Below, one piece after another: positions 1 to 9,957 of a stretch of DNA of 64,000 bases; positions within the stretch are counted from its first letter, which is position 1, and the number at the start of each line of letters is the position of its first letter. A model generated the notes under the pieces. That model saw only the letters and a list, made by a program, of their open reading frames with translations, made no database searches and was not told where the DNA came from. This stretch comes from an uncultured Verrucomicrobia subdivision 3 bacterium (lineage in GTDB: Bacteria > Verrucomicrobiota > Verrucomicrobiia > Limisphaerales > UBA11358): the NCBI GenBank assembly GCA_903850425.1, contig CAINLR010000106.1, forward strand, positions 171,585 to 235,584, in the 5' to 3' direction. A program made the translations under genes and the position numbers.

Positions 1-240
1 GATACCGGCCCCGGCATCCCGGTCAAATATCACAAGAAGGTGTTTGAGAAATTTGGCCAGGTGGAAATACGCCAAGATCGCAAGGTGCCATCGTCTGGGC
101 TGGGTCTCGCTTTTTGCAAACTCGCGGTGGAAGGACAGGGTGGCAGCATCCTGCTCGAAAGCGAACCGGGACGCGGCACGACTTTTCATGTGCGCCTGCC
201 GAAACAGGCACCTGCACAAATAATTAAAACGACCAGATAA
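1..240 (+). CDS. Histidine kinase, C-terminal HATPase_c fragment (5' end outside window)
   Basis: Frame +1 open from base 1: DTGPGIPVKYHKKVFEKFGQVE...SSGLGLAFCKLAVEGQGGSILLESEPGRGTTFHVRLP (G1/G2 boxes). Near-duplicate of 3729-3934. Confidence 0.85.
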   Translation, partial: DTGPGIPVKYHKKVFEKFGQVEIRQDRKVPSSGLGLAFCKLAVEGQGGSILLESEPGRGTTFHVRLPKQAPAQIIKTTR

Positions 241-306
241 TTTAACCAAAAACTTTTCGCGCAGCCTCGGCTGCTGGCTAGCCAAGCAAGTTTTCGAGTT
301 CTTTCC

Positions 307-541
307 CTAGCTCGCCAACTCTTTGTTTTTGAACTGTTCCTTGGTTTTTGGGAGCACCCCAATGGTTTTACGGATGGCATAAATCATCTCCTGCGGTTCA
401 ACTGCTTGGTCTGTGCCCATGGCTTTGCCTTCATGCACGGCCAAGATGGTTTAGCATCAAAACTTCTGTGGACTTTGACCTCCACTTGAATTAAACCCTT
501 GATGTAATTCACGAAGCGAAAATTAGAATTCAATTTTCCCT
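307..541 (-). pseudogene. Possible frameshifted C-terminal gene remnant, family unknown
   Basis: Minus strand reads NFRFVNYIKGLIQVEVKVHRSFDAK, then after a frame change TILAVHEGKAMGTDQAVEPQEMIYAIRKTIGVLPKTKEQFKNKELAS*. Both pieces look coding; no intact gene. Confidence 0.35.
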
Positions 542-551
542 TCAATGAGCA

Positions 552-2231
552 ATGAATCTTTTGAAAGAAAAAGCCCCATGGATTTACCGATTTCTTGGCT
601 TTGGTAGCCGGGAAAAATCGCTTCAGGAAGCTTTGCTGGAGGCCAATCTTCAGATGGAAATGGAATTCAATCATTTGCTGTTCGACACATCCCCGGCGTT
701 CATTGTGGCGATTGGCTTGGACGGGAGGACCATAAAAATGAATCGGGCGCTGTTGGAGGCAGTTGAATATACCGCTGAGGAGGTCAAGGGAACCGACTAC
801 GTGACCACTTTCGTGCCCGAAGAAGACCGGGAGAAGGTGTTGGATAAATTTCGGGAAATAGTCCAGGAAACAAAGCCGACCGTTAATGAAAATCGCGTTC
901 GCAGCCGTTCGGGTAGGTTGTTTTGGGTGGAATGGCATGGCCGGCGCGCACGCCATGAAAGTGGAGGGCTGGAAATGTTTGTGGGCGTGGGCATCAATAT
1001 CACCGAGCGTCGGCAGGCGGAAGAGGAATTGCGGGTGAGTGAAAACCGTTTTCGCGCCATCTTTGAACAGGCGGGCGTCGGCATCTCCCTGGTAACACCC
1101 ACGGACGGTCGCTTTGTGAGGTGCAACCGGGCGCAGGCCGAGATGCTGGGTTACGACATGGATGAATTATGTCGCCTGACCATGCAGGACATCAGCCTGC
1201 CGGGTGACATGGCGGAAAATCAAGCGCGCTGGGACAAACTCATCGCGGGCGAACTGGCCCGGTTTCAGGTTGAGAAGCAGTTCCGGCACAAAAACGGTCA
1301 GCCCGTGTGGAGCCGGCTCACGGCGACGGTGATCCGGGATGCTCAAGGCGGAGTGCAATTTATGGTTGGGATGGTGGAGGCCATTGGCGAACGCAAGCGG
1401 GCGGAGATGGCCCTGCGTGTGTTGAATGAAACCCTCGAACAGGAAGTCATTGCCCGCACCCAGGAACTGCAAGCCGCCCTCGTCCGGGCCGAGGCCGCCG
1501 ACCGGATCAAATCGGCCTTTCTGGCCACGATGTCGCATGAGCTGCGCACGCCGTTGAATTCCATCATCGGCTTCACGGGAATCCTGCTCCAAGGCCTGGC
1601 CGGGCCGCTGAACCCGGAACAGGCCAAACAGTTGGGAATGGTGCGGAACAGCGCGCGCCATCTATTGGAACTCATCAACGACGTGCTCGACCTTTCAAAG
1701 ATCGAGGCGGGCCAGCTCGAAGTCCGGTCAGAACCTTTCGACGTGCGAATTTCGCTCGAACGCGTGACCGCCTTGGTAAAACCTCTGGCGGATAAAAAAG
1801 GTCTGGCGCTGAACTCAGTCCTGCCGCCGGAACTGGGCGAAATGGTCAGCGACCGGCGGCGGGTGGAGCAGATCCTCCTAAACCTCCTCAATAATGCCAT
1901 CAAATTCACCGATAAAGGCAGTGTGACACTCGCTGCTGAACGGATTGTTGATTTTCAACCGACGCCGGAAGCACCGCCGCGAACGGTTCTGCGCCTCCGG
2001 GTGAAGGACACCGGCATTGGCATCAAGGCGGAAGATCTCGCGACGCTGTTCCGGCCTTTCCGGCAGATTGACACGGGCCTTTCACGCCAGCACGAGGGTT
2101 CGGGCCTTGGCCTGGTGATCTGCCGCCGCCTGGCGACGTTGCTGGGCGGTGAAATTTCTGCGGCCAGCGAATGGTCTACAGGCAGTGAGTTTACGGTCAC
2201 CTTCCCCTTGCAAAAACCATCCACTCCATGA
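552..2231 (+). CDS. PAS-domain sensor histidine kinase
   Basis: Two PAS-like segments, HisKA H-box MSHELRTPLNSIIGF, HATPase boxes DTGIGI and GSGLGL. Confidence 0.93.
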   Translation: MNLLKEKAPWIYRFLGFGSREKSLQEALLEANLQMEMEFNHLLFDTSPAFIVAIGLDGRTIKMNRALLEAVEYTAEEVKGTDYVTTFVPEEDREKVLDKFREIVQETKPTVNENRVRSRSGRLFWVEWHGRRARHESGGLEMFVGVGINITERRQAEEELRVSENRFRAIFEQAGVGISLVTPTDGRFVRCNRAQAEMLGYDMDELCRLTMQDISLPGDMAENQARWDKLIAGELARFQVEKQFRHKNGQPVWSRLTATVIRDAQGGVQFMVGMVEAIGERKRAEMALRVLNETLEQEVIARTQELQAALVRAEAADRIKSAFLATMSHELRTPLNSIIGFTGILLQGLAGPLNPEQAKQLGMVRNSARHLLELINDVLDLSKIEAGQLEVRSEPFDVRISLERVTALVKPLADKKGLALNSVLPPELGEMVSDRRRVEQILLNLLNNAIKFTDKGSVTLAAERIVDFQPTPEAPPRTVLRLRVKDTGIGIKAEDLATLFRPFRQIDTGLSRQHEGSGLGLVICRRLATLLGGEISAASEWSTGSEFTVTFPLQKPSTP

Positions 2232-2638
2232 AACAAACCGTGCTGTTGATTGAGGACAACGAGCAGAACCGCTATCTCGTGACATTTCTGCTGGAGCGGC
2301 ATGGTTGGAAGGTCGTTTCCACTACGGACGGCCAACACGGCATCGAGATCGCGCAGACGTTTGTGCCCGACGTCATCCTGCTGGATATTCAACTGCCCAC
2401 GATGGATGGTTACACTGTGGCCCGCAAGCTGCGTGAAATCGAGTCGCTGCGCCGTGTTCCAATTATCGCCGTCACGTCCCATGCGATGGTGGGTGACCGG
2501 GAAAAATCACTGGCCGCCGGCTGCGACGGCTACATCGAGAAACCGATCAATCCAGAAACCTTCGTGTCGGAGATCGTGAGCCATTTAATCCCGCAGCCGC
2601 AGTCCAAGGAACCCCATGAACCGCATCCTGATCGTTGA
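2228..2638 (+). CDS. CheY-like single-domain response regulator
   Basis: LLIEDNEQNRYLV...DVILLDIQLPTMDGY...IAVTSHAM; ATGA overlap with the upstream kinase. Confidence 0.92.
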   Translation: MKQTVLLIEDNEQNRYLVTFLLERHGWKVVSTTDGQHGIEIAQTFVPDVILLDIQLPTMDGYTVARKLREIESLRRVPIIAVTSHAMVGDREKSLAAGCDGYIEKPINPETFVSEIVSHLIPQPQSKEPHEPHPDR

Positions 2639-3968
2639 TGACAAGGACGAAAATATTTACTACCTGCACACGTTGTTGACGGGGCATGGTTTCACGGTGG
2701 ACTCCGCGCGGCACGGTGCCGAGGCGCTGGTCAAAGCGCGGCAAGCCCCGCCCGACCTCGTCATCTCTGACCTGCTCATGCCGGTGATGGACGGCTACAC
2801 CCTGCTGCGTCATTGGAAGACCGATACCCGTCTCAAGCATGTGCCGTTCATCGTTTACACCGCCACTTATACGGAGCCAGAGGATGAGCGGCTCGCGCTT
2901 GACCTTGGTGCCGACGCTTTCATCCTCAAACCAGCGGAGCCGGAGGATTTTCTTGCCCGGCTCCGCGAGGTAAAGGCCAATGCCGCCACCACCGCCCCGG
3001 TCCCGCCAAAACATCCCGTGGGGGACGAACTAGGTTTGCTTGAGGTATACAGCCAGACGTTAATCCGGAAGCTGGAGGAGAAGACGTTGCAACTGGAAGC
3101 GGCGAACCGCACCCTGCAGCATGACATTACTGAGCGCGAACGGGCGGAAAAAGAACTGAACAAATACCGGAATCATCTGGAGGAACTCGTGAAAGAGCGC
3201 ACCGCCGAACTCCGGCAGGCTCAAGACAAAACGGAGGCCGCCTATCGGAAATTGGTTGAACTGGAAAAGCTGCGTGACGACTTGGTTCACATGGTGGTTC
3301 ATGATATGCGCTCCCCGTTGGCCGGCCTGGTTATGTTCCTCGAATTGCTCTCGCCGGAGGAAGTGAGTGAGCCAGATTTTAAAGAAAATCTCCGCATGAT
3401 GCGGGAAGCCAGCCATGGTTTGTCAGATATGGTCACCTCGCTCTTGGACATAAGTCGCTTGGAAGCCGGCCAAATGCCACTCCAATGCAAAACCAGCGAC
3501 CTGGAGCAATTGACCCGCGCTGCCCTGCAACGATTGAGTGGTTTGGCCCAAGGCCGTCACATAGCCGTTCGCGCTTTCGTTTCTCCGGTCTTGGCTTATT
3601 GCGACCCGATCATCACGGAGCGCATCTTGCAGAATCTACTGGGCAACGCCTTGAAATTTACGCCCACATCAGGCTCGGTTCGGATTGAACTTGTCGCGGA
3701 AGTCTTCTGGGCACGCTTTTCGATCACCGATACCGGCCCCGGCATCCCGGTCGAATATCATGAGAAGGTTTTTGAGAAATTTGGGCAGGTGGAAATGCGC
3801 CAGGATCACAAGGTGCCATCGTCCGGGCTGGGTCTCGCTTTTTGCAAACTCGCGGTGGAAGGACAGGGTGGCAGCATCCTGCTCGAAAGCGAACCGGGAC
3901 GCGGCACGACTTTTCATGTGCGCCTGCCCAGGCACGCGCCAGGAAAAAGCTGGGGGAATGCGGCTTGA
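2616..3968 (+). CDS. Hybrid response regulator-histidine kinase (REC-HisKA-HATPase)
   Basis: N-terminal REC (ILIVDDKDEN...DLVISDLLMPVMDGY), then VVHDMRSPLAGL H-box and an HATPase domain. Confidence 0.92.
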   Translation: MNRILIVDDKDENIYYLHTLLTGHGFTVDSARHGAEALVKARQAPPDLVISDLLMPVMDGYTLLRHWKTDTRLKHVPFIVYTATYTEPEDERLALDLGADAFILKPAEPEDFLARLREVKANAATTAPVPPKHPVGDELGLLEVYSQTLIRKLEEKTLQLEAANRTLQHDITERERAEKELNKYRNHLEELVKERTAELRQAQDKTEAAYRKLVELEKLRDDLVHMVVHDMRSPLAGLVMFLELLSPEEVSEPDFKENLRMMREASHGLSDMVTSLLDISRLEAGQMPLQCKTSDLEQLTRAALQRLSGLAQGRHIAVRAFVSPVLAYCDPIITERILQNLLGNALKFTPTSGSVRIELVAEVFWARFSITDTGPGIPVEYHEKVFEKFGQVEMRQDHKVPSSGLGLAFCKLAVEGQGGSILLESEPGRGTTFHVRLPRHAPGKSWGNAA

Positions 3969-4009
3969 TTGGTGCCACCAGTCGCCACACAATCAGTGCG
4001 AAACCTCGT

Positions 4010-4669
4010 ATGAGTTCAAGCGCCCTTCAAATTCTGCTGGTGGACGATCACACGATCTTGCGTCGCGGCCTGCGTCTCATGCTGGAAAAGTTGCCGGGAG
4101 TCAAAGCCGTCAGCGAAGCCGGCAGTTGTCTGGCTGCGTTGGAACAGCTTGCCGCCACCATGCCGGACTTGGTGATTCTGGATGCACATCTGCCGGAAAT
4201 GGATGGCGTCGAAGGGACGCGCCGAATGCTGGCACAACATCCCGGCATGAAAATCATCATGCTGTCCGGCGATTCCAACGCCGGGCTTGTTCTGGACGCC
4301 TTGCGCGCGGGCGCTTTGGCCTATGTCATCAAGGAAAATTCCCTGGAAGAAGTGACCCGAGCCATTCAGTCGGTCATGTCCGGCAAAGCCTATTTTTCAC
4401 CGGAGGTGGCGGCGGCGATTGCCCGGCATTGTCGGGAAAATGAGACCCCATTCGCGAATGTCACGGCCAAGCCAGCGCTTTCTGATTCTGAAAAAAAGCT
4501 GCTTCAGTTGGTCGCCCAAGGCAAACGCAACAAAGAAATTGCCGTCCATTTGAATGTTTCCACCAAGTCGGTCGAAGCCTACCGCTCCCGGCTGATGAGC
4601 AAGCTGGGATGCGCCAGTCCTGCCGAGTTGACCCGGTTTGCCATCCGCGAAGGCATTGCGGAACTTTAG
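4010..4669 (+). CDS. NarL/FixJ-family response regulator (REC-LuxR HTH)
   Basis: LQILLVDDHTILRRGL...VILDAHLPEMDG; C-terminal SEKKLLQLVAQGKRNKEIAVHLNVSTKSVEAYRSRLMSKLG. Confidence 0.93.
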   Translation: MSSSALQILLVDDHTILRRGLRLMLEKLPGVKAVSEAGSCLAALEQLAATMPDLVILDAHLPEMDGVEGTRRMLAQHPGMKIIMLSGDSNAGLVLDALRAGALAYVIKENSLEEVTRAIQSVMSGKAYFSPEVAAAIARHCRENETPFANVTAKPALSDSEKKLLQLVAQGKRNKEIAVHLNVSTKSVEAYRSRLMSKLGCASPAELTRFAIREGIAEL

Positions 4670-4976
4670 GCCGGAATTTCCTTAGCGGTCGTTTTGGATC
4701 TTCAGCCGGGGAAACCTCTCGTTAGTGACAGTGTTCCTTATTTTCCCACATTTCAAATTATGCCCCTCTGCGGTTCCGAGGCGCAGACACGGTGAAGCGC
4801 TTCCTTGATCAAGGTTTTCCCCAGAACCGGGTAGGTTTTCAGATGCTTTAGAATCCGTAGTTGCTTCCGATTGCCATGTAACAGGCCAGAGTTTGGGTTG
4901 CGTTGGCAGGCATTATCCTGCTTGCGCCTTGGTGGGCAATGCCACACCGAGACAAAAGCCACGACAGGCAAAAAAT

Positions 4977-6620
4977 ATGAATCACTGGACCATTGGAAAA
5001 CGCGTGGTGCTCGGCATCGCCATCCTCACACTCATTGTCGCCGGCGTCGGCGGGTTGGGGTTTGTGGGGTTGAAAAACACCATCACGCAGGCACAAAGCA
5101 TCACCCAGCGGACCAAGGATCGCGGACGGTTTCTGGCGGAGTCCATCAACCTAGCCCGCTCTTCGCAACTGGATTTCAAGAAACAAGTGCAGGAATGGAA
5201 AGACACCTTGCTGCGCGGCAATGATCCGGCGTCGTTCAAGAAATACGCCGACCAGTTTGTGCAGCGGGAAGCCACCGTGGATCAGGATTTGGCGGCGCTG
5301 CAAAAATTATTTGCCGGTGCCGGCGTGGACACGAAACTGGTGGATCAATCGCTCGCCGAACACCAAAAGCTCGGCGCGCTCTACCACGACGCGTTGAAAA
5401 GCTACGACTGCACCAAACCGGACAGTTGTTTCGTCGTGGATAAATTGGTCAAGGGCATTGACCGTTCCGCCACGGATGCGATTGACGCCATCGTCCAACA
5501 AGTGCAGCAGTTCGAGGCCGACACCACCAAGACAACCGAGGAGCATTTCCGGCAGCAAACCGCGCGGATTCAGAACTTAGTCTTACTGGGCCTGCTGACC
5601 GGCGTGGTCTTTGCCGTTGGATTCGGCTGGGTTTTGATTCGCTCGCTGACGAGGCAACTTTCTCGCGTGGCCGAAAGTCTTGGCGGCACCAGCCGCGAAG
5701 TCGCATCGGCGGCCAGCCAGGTATCTACCACCAGCCAGTCGCTGGCCGAAGGGTCCAGCGAGCAAGCTGCCTCGATTGAAGAAACCAGTTCATCATTGGA
5801 AGAGTTGTCGAGCATGACCAAGCGAAATGCCGAAAATTCCGCAAAAGCAAACGAATTGTCCAAGCAGACCCGGACCGCCGCCGACAAAGGCGTCGCGGAT
5901 ATGCAGGAGATGAATACCGCGATGGCGGCAATCAAAGCCAGCAGCGACGACATCGCCAAGATCATCAAAACCATTGATGAGATTGCGTTTCAAACGAACA
6001 TTCTGGCGCTCAACGCGGCGGTGGAAGCCGCCCGCGCGGGGGAAGCGGGCATGGGGTTCGCCGTGGTCGCCGACGAAGTCCGCAACCTCGCCCAGCGCAG
6101 CGCGCAAGCCGCCAAGGAAACAGCTTCCAAGATTGAAGGGGCCATCAGCAAGACCGCGCAGGGCGTGGCCTTGAGCAGCAAAGTGTCGCAGGCGCTGAAC
6201 GATATTGTGACCAAGGCGCGGCAGGTGGACGAGTTGGCGGCGGAAGTGGCGGGCGCATCCCGCGAACAAACGGAAGGCATCGTTCAGATTAACACGGCGG
6301 TGGGACAAATGGATAAAGTCACGCAGAGCAATGCGGCGAGCGCCGAAGAAAGTGCCGCGGCAGCGCAGGAATTGAACGCGCAAGCGGAACTCATGAAACA
6401 ATCCGTTGCCGAATTATTGCGTCTGGTCGGAGGTCAGCCGCTGGCGGATCCGGTCCCAACAACAGTTTCCAACCACCGGGCCAAGCCCGTCCGTTCGGTC
6501 GGGCCGGCGAGCAACCCCCGCCTGGGACCAATGGCCATGGGCATCATCCGGGCCGGGCCGCGCCCACCCAGCGGAATGAACCCGCAACGGCTGAAAGCTT
6601 TGAAAATTTTTGAACCATAA
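4977..6620 (+). CDS. Methyl-accepting chemotaxis protein
   Basis: Two TM segments; MCP hairpin tip [48 protein letters not shown]. Confidence 0.95.
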   Translation: MNHWTIGKRVVLGIAILTLIVAGVGGLGFVGLKNTITQAQSITQRTKDRGRFLAESINLARSSQLDFKKQVQEWKDTLLRGNDPASFKKYADQFVQREATVDQDLAALQKLFAGAGVDTKLVDQSLAEHQKLGALYHDALKSYDCTKPDSCFVVDKLVKGIDRSATDAIDAIVQQVQQFEADTTKTTEEHFRQQTARIQNLVLLGLLTGVVFAVGFGWVLIRSLTRQLSRVAESLGGTSREVASAASQVSTTSQSLAEGSSEQAASIEETSSSLEELSSMTKRNAENSAKANELSKQTRTAADKGVADMQEMNTAMAAIKASSDDIAKIIKTIDEIAFQTNILALNAAVEAARAGEAGMGFAVVADEVRNLAQRSAQAAKETASKIEGAISKTAQGVALSSKVSQALNDIVTKARQVDELAAEVAGASREQTEGIVQINTAVGQMDKVTQSNAASAEESAAAAQELNAQAELMKQSVAELLRLVGGQPLADPVPTTVSNHRAKPVRSVGPASNPRLGPMAMGIIRAGPRPPSGMNPQRLKALKIFEP

Positions 6621-6626
6621 AAATGT

Positions 6627-7136
6627 ATGAACACTGAAATCAAAACGGCCAAAAGCCTGAACGGAAAATATCTGACGTTCACCTTGCATCATGAATCCTA
6701 CGGTATCGACGTGTTGAAAGTGCGCGAAATCATCCGCCACAGCAACATTACTGCGGTGCCGCAGATGCCGGCGCATATCCGCGGGGTCATCAACCTGCGT
6801 GGCAAAATTATCCCCGTGATGGATCTGCGGCTGCGCTTTGAATTTCCCGCCACGGAAGGTAACGAGCAGACCTGCATCGTCGTGGTGCAAGTGAAATTGC
6901 CCGATGGCAAAACCACCGCGATGGGCCTGTTGGTGGACGGCGTGGAAGAAGTCATCAATCTTAATGCCGCCGACATCGAGGAGACGCCCAGCTTTGGCGG
7001 GCAGATTTGCACGGATTATATCATCGGCATCGCCAAGGTCAAAGGCGCGGTCAAGGCGTTGTTGGACATTGACGGCATCGTCGGGGCCGACACGCTCAAA
7101 AGCCTGCGTGCCATAACCGCCACTGCTGCTGCTTGA
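6627..7136 (+). CDS. cheW: Chemotaxis coupling protein CheW
   Basis: YLTFTLHHESYGIDVLKVREI...VPQMPAHIRGVINLRGKIIPVMDLRLRF. Confidence 0.94.
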   Translation: MNTEIKTAKSLNGKYLTFTLHHESYGIDVLKVREIIRHSNITAVPQMPAHIRGVINLRGKIIPVMDLRLRFEFPATEGNEQTCIVVVQVKLPDGKTTAMGLLVDGVEEVINLNAADIEETPSFGGQICTDYIIGIAKVKGAVKALLDIDGIVGADTLKSLRAITATAAA

Positions 7137-7186
7137 ACTAGGTCGCAACCACCAAAAACAAAAACAACGAAGAAGGACAGTATCCC

Positions 7187-8794
7187 ATGAAAAATCTGAC
7201 CATTGGAAAACGCATCGCCTTGGGCTTTGCCGCTGTGCTCGTGCTCGTGGCCATTCTGGCCGTGGCCGCCGTGCTCTCATTGCGCACCATCCATAAAACC
7301 CTTCCCATGATCACGGAAGATTCCCTGCCGGGAGTCACCGCAATGGCCCAAATCGGCAGTTTGTCACAAGACATTCATATTGCCACCTTGAAGCACCGGA
7401 TGTTGACCAAGGCGGCGGATAAAGAGTCATGTGAACAGGATATCCAAGCCAAAGAACAGGAGTTAACAAAGCTAATGGAGGTTTACGCAGCGACCATCCA
7501 TCTGGAAGAAGACCGCCAAAACAACGGCCAATTAAAGGACGCATGCAATAACTACTTTAAAATCATCGGTCCATTGCTTGAGTTGAGTCGTGCGGGCAAG
7601 ACGGAGGAATTGGCGGATTACCGAACGAAGATTCTGCTTCCAACCGAACACACCCTCTCGGCGGTTGTCGCCAAGATGTTCAAATGGAATGCGGACTATG
7701 GTGTCGCCGGGGCGACGCAAATTGACCATGTCATCAACCAAGCCACGCTCATTATCTCCGTGCTTTCAGTAGCGGCGGTGCTGGTCGGCATCGGCTGCGC
7801 CTTCCTGATCGCCATCACGGTGGGCCGGGTGCTGGCGCGGGTTTCCGAAACACTAAATGAGGGTGCCAATCAAGTCGTCGGGGCGGCGAGTCAGGTTTCT
7901 GGTTCCAGTCAGAGTTTGGCCGAAGGTGCCAGCGAACAGGCCGCTTCAATCGAGGAAACCAGCGCGTCACTGGAAGAAATGGCCTCCATGACCAAGCGTA
8001 ATGCCGACAACGCCCGCAACGCCAATGATCTCGCCAAACAAGCACGCGAAGCCGCCGACAAAGGTGTGAACGACATGCAAACCATGTCCGCCGCCATGGA
8101 AGCCATCAAGGTTTCCAGCAATGATATTTCCAAAATCATCAAGACGATTGATGAGATCGCCTTTCAAACGAACATCCTCGCGCTGAACGCGGCGGTGGAA
8201 GCCGCTCGTGCGGGTGAAGCCGGCATGGGTTTCGCTGTGGTGGCGGATGAAGTGCGCAGCCTCGCGCAGCGCAGCGCGGCGGCGGCCAAGGAAACGGCGG
8301 ACAAGATTGAAGGTGCCATCATCAAGACCGGACAGGGCGTGGAGATCAACAGTAAGGTGGCGGCGGCCCTGAACGATATCATGACCAAAGTCCGGCAGGT
8401 GGACGAGCTGGTAACGGAAGTGGCCAGTGCCTCGCGGGAACAAACCGAGGGCATCACGCAGATCAACACCGCCGTGGGCCAGATGGACAAAGTCACCCAG
8501 AGCAATGCTTCAAATGCGGAAGAATGCGCCGCATCAGCCGAAGAATTGAATGCCCAAGCTGGGGTCATGAAGCAATCCGTGGGCGAACTGCTCAAACTGG
8601 TCGGCAGCACGCAGGTTTTCGCCGTTAGCCAGCAAGCAAGTCACGGCCGTCTGACCAAGGAAATTCGCCCCACTTCAGCTATCAAACGCGCATCGCCGGC
8701 CAATGGCAACGGGAACGGTCACCGCATACCAGCCATGACTACTGACAAAAGCCGGGAACAAATCCCGCTGGAAGGCGACTTCAAGGATTTTTGA
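7187..8794 (+). CDS. Methyl-accepting chemotaxis protein (paralogue of 4977-6620)
   Basis: Same start (M.NLTIGKRI) and signalling hairpin as the upstream MCP. Confidence 0.95.
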   Translation: MKNLTIGKRIALGFAAVLVLVAILAVAAVLSLRTIHKTLPMITEDSLPGVTAMAQIGSLSQDIHIATLKHRMLTKAADKESCEQDIQAKEQELTKLMEVYAATIHLEEDRQNNGQLKDACNNYFKIIGPLLELSRAGKTEELADYRTKILLPTEHTLSAVVAKMFKWNADYGVAGATQIDHVINQATLIISVLSVAAVLVGIGCAFLIAITVGRVLARVSETLNEGANQVVGAASQVSGSSQSLAEGASEQAASIEETSASLEEMASMTKRNADNARNANDLAKQAREAADKGVNDMQTMSAAMEAIKVSSNDISKIIKTIDEIAFQTNILALNAAVEAARAGEAGMGFAVVADEVRSLAQRSAAAAKETADKIEGAIIKTGQGVEINSKVAAALNDIMTKVRQVDELVTEVASASREQTEGITQINTAVGQMDKVTQSNASNAEECAASAEELNAQAGVMKQSVGELLKLVGSTQVFAVSQQASHGRLTKEIRPTSAIKRASPANGNGNGHRIPAMTTDKSREQIPLEGDFKDF

Positions 8795-8939
8795 TGCCGC
8801 GCACCACTGGCCGCCGGTTTGCAACGAACTCAAAATTGAACAACCAAAAACAAATGAGTTTTATGCCAAAGATTGAACGCAAGCCCACAGACAAACCCGA
8901 TGAAGCTGCCCGGCCGTTTACATTTCAGCTGGCACGACT

Positions 8940-9857
8940 TTGGCAGTAATAAATCAAAAAATGACCACAACCGTTTACCCTCATGAAGCAGACCATGAGC
9001 TGAATGCAAAAAGCACCTGCCATGAGGAAATACTCCGGTGCGCCGACCAAATTCCCCCACTGCCGTCGAGCGTGCTTAAGGTGTTGGAAATACTTGATGA
9101 TCCAGCCAGTGATGCCATGGAATTGGCGGATGCGGTCAGCGTTGACACCAACCTAACTATGGCTTTACTAAAACTGGCTTGCTCGCCAGCCTATCCCAAG
9201 CCGAATGGAATTCGGTCTGTGGCAGAGGCCATCACCTTGGTGGGGTTGATTCAGTTGCGGGCATTGACGCTGACAACCTCGCTAATTGGACTCGCCAAAT
9301 GCGAAACCGTTGACCATCTGGTTTGGGAAAATTCCGTTGCCACGGCCATCATTGCACGCCGCCTAGCCGAGGAAATCGTGACCCAACACCCAGAGGAAAT
9401 ATTCCTCATGGGCTTGCTGCATGGCCTTGGTCAATTTGCTTTGTTAGCCAACCCCAAGACCCGCTTGGCTTATGGCCGAGTGCTCCAGCGCATCCAGGAT
9501 TCGGGCGTGGATTATGCCACAGCAGAATTGGAAGTATTCGGTTTCTCTCATAACATGATTGGGGCCTTAGTGGCCCAGCGGTGGAATTTCTCTCCTGAAT
9601 TATCCGAGACCATCCTGCATTATGCCGACCCAGTAGAACCAATTGTCTCTCACGCCGGACAAAAGCGATTGCTGGTAAAACTGGCTGACTTGTTAGCGCA
9701 CGCCGCCTTTGTCGGACGTCCACCAGGATACCCCATTCAGCTGGAATTAATCCAGCAACTCAGCACGGTATTAGGAATAAAGCCAGCCGGAGACTCTTCT
9801 GTAGTCGAAATGATAGTAATGGCTAGGAATATATTACAAGCCAAGGCCGACTTCTGA
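8940..9857 (+). CDS. HDOD domain-containing protein
   Basis: PPLPSSVLKVLEILDDPASDAMELADAVSVDTNLTMALLKLACSPAYP...LMGLLHGLGQFAL. Exact start uncertain. Confidence 0.87.
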   Translation: MAVINQKMTTTVYPHEADHELNAKSTCHEEILRCADQIPPLPSSVLKVLEILDDPASDAMELADAVSVDTNLTMALLKLACSPAYPKPNGIRSVAEAITLVGLIQLRALTLTTSLIGLAKCETVDHLVWENSVATAIIARRLAEEIVTQHPEEIFLMGLLHGLGQFALLANPKTRLAYGRVLQRIQDSGVDYATAELEVFGFSHNMIGALVAQRWNFSPELSETILHYADPVEPIVSHAGQKRLLVKLADLLAHAAFVGRPPGYPIQLELIQQLSTVLGIKPAGDSSVVEMIVMARNILQAKADF

Positions 9858-9957
9858 ACTTCTTGTGCAGCTCCTGATAGTTCCTTCGGAACTTTGGCCG
9901 GTGGGGAGATGCGGGGAAAATTGACAGCGGGGAATTATTTTGTTGAACTTCGCGTCC

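Noticed and set aside
384-956. 190-aa antisense ORF at the kinase 5' end
   Set aside because: Mostly overlaps the PAS kinase; only its C-terminal part (about 430-541) looks coding and is treated as a pseudogene remnant.
4880-4976. Possible sigma-54 promoter upstream of the first MCP (TTGGCAGGCATTATCCTGCTT)
   Set aside because: GG-to-GC spacing is 13 nt, not the 10 nt required by the -24/-12 consensus.
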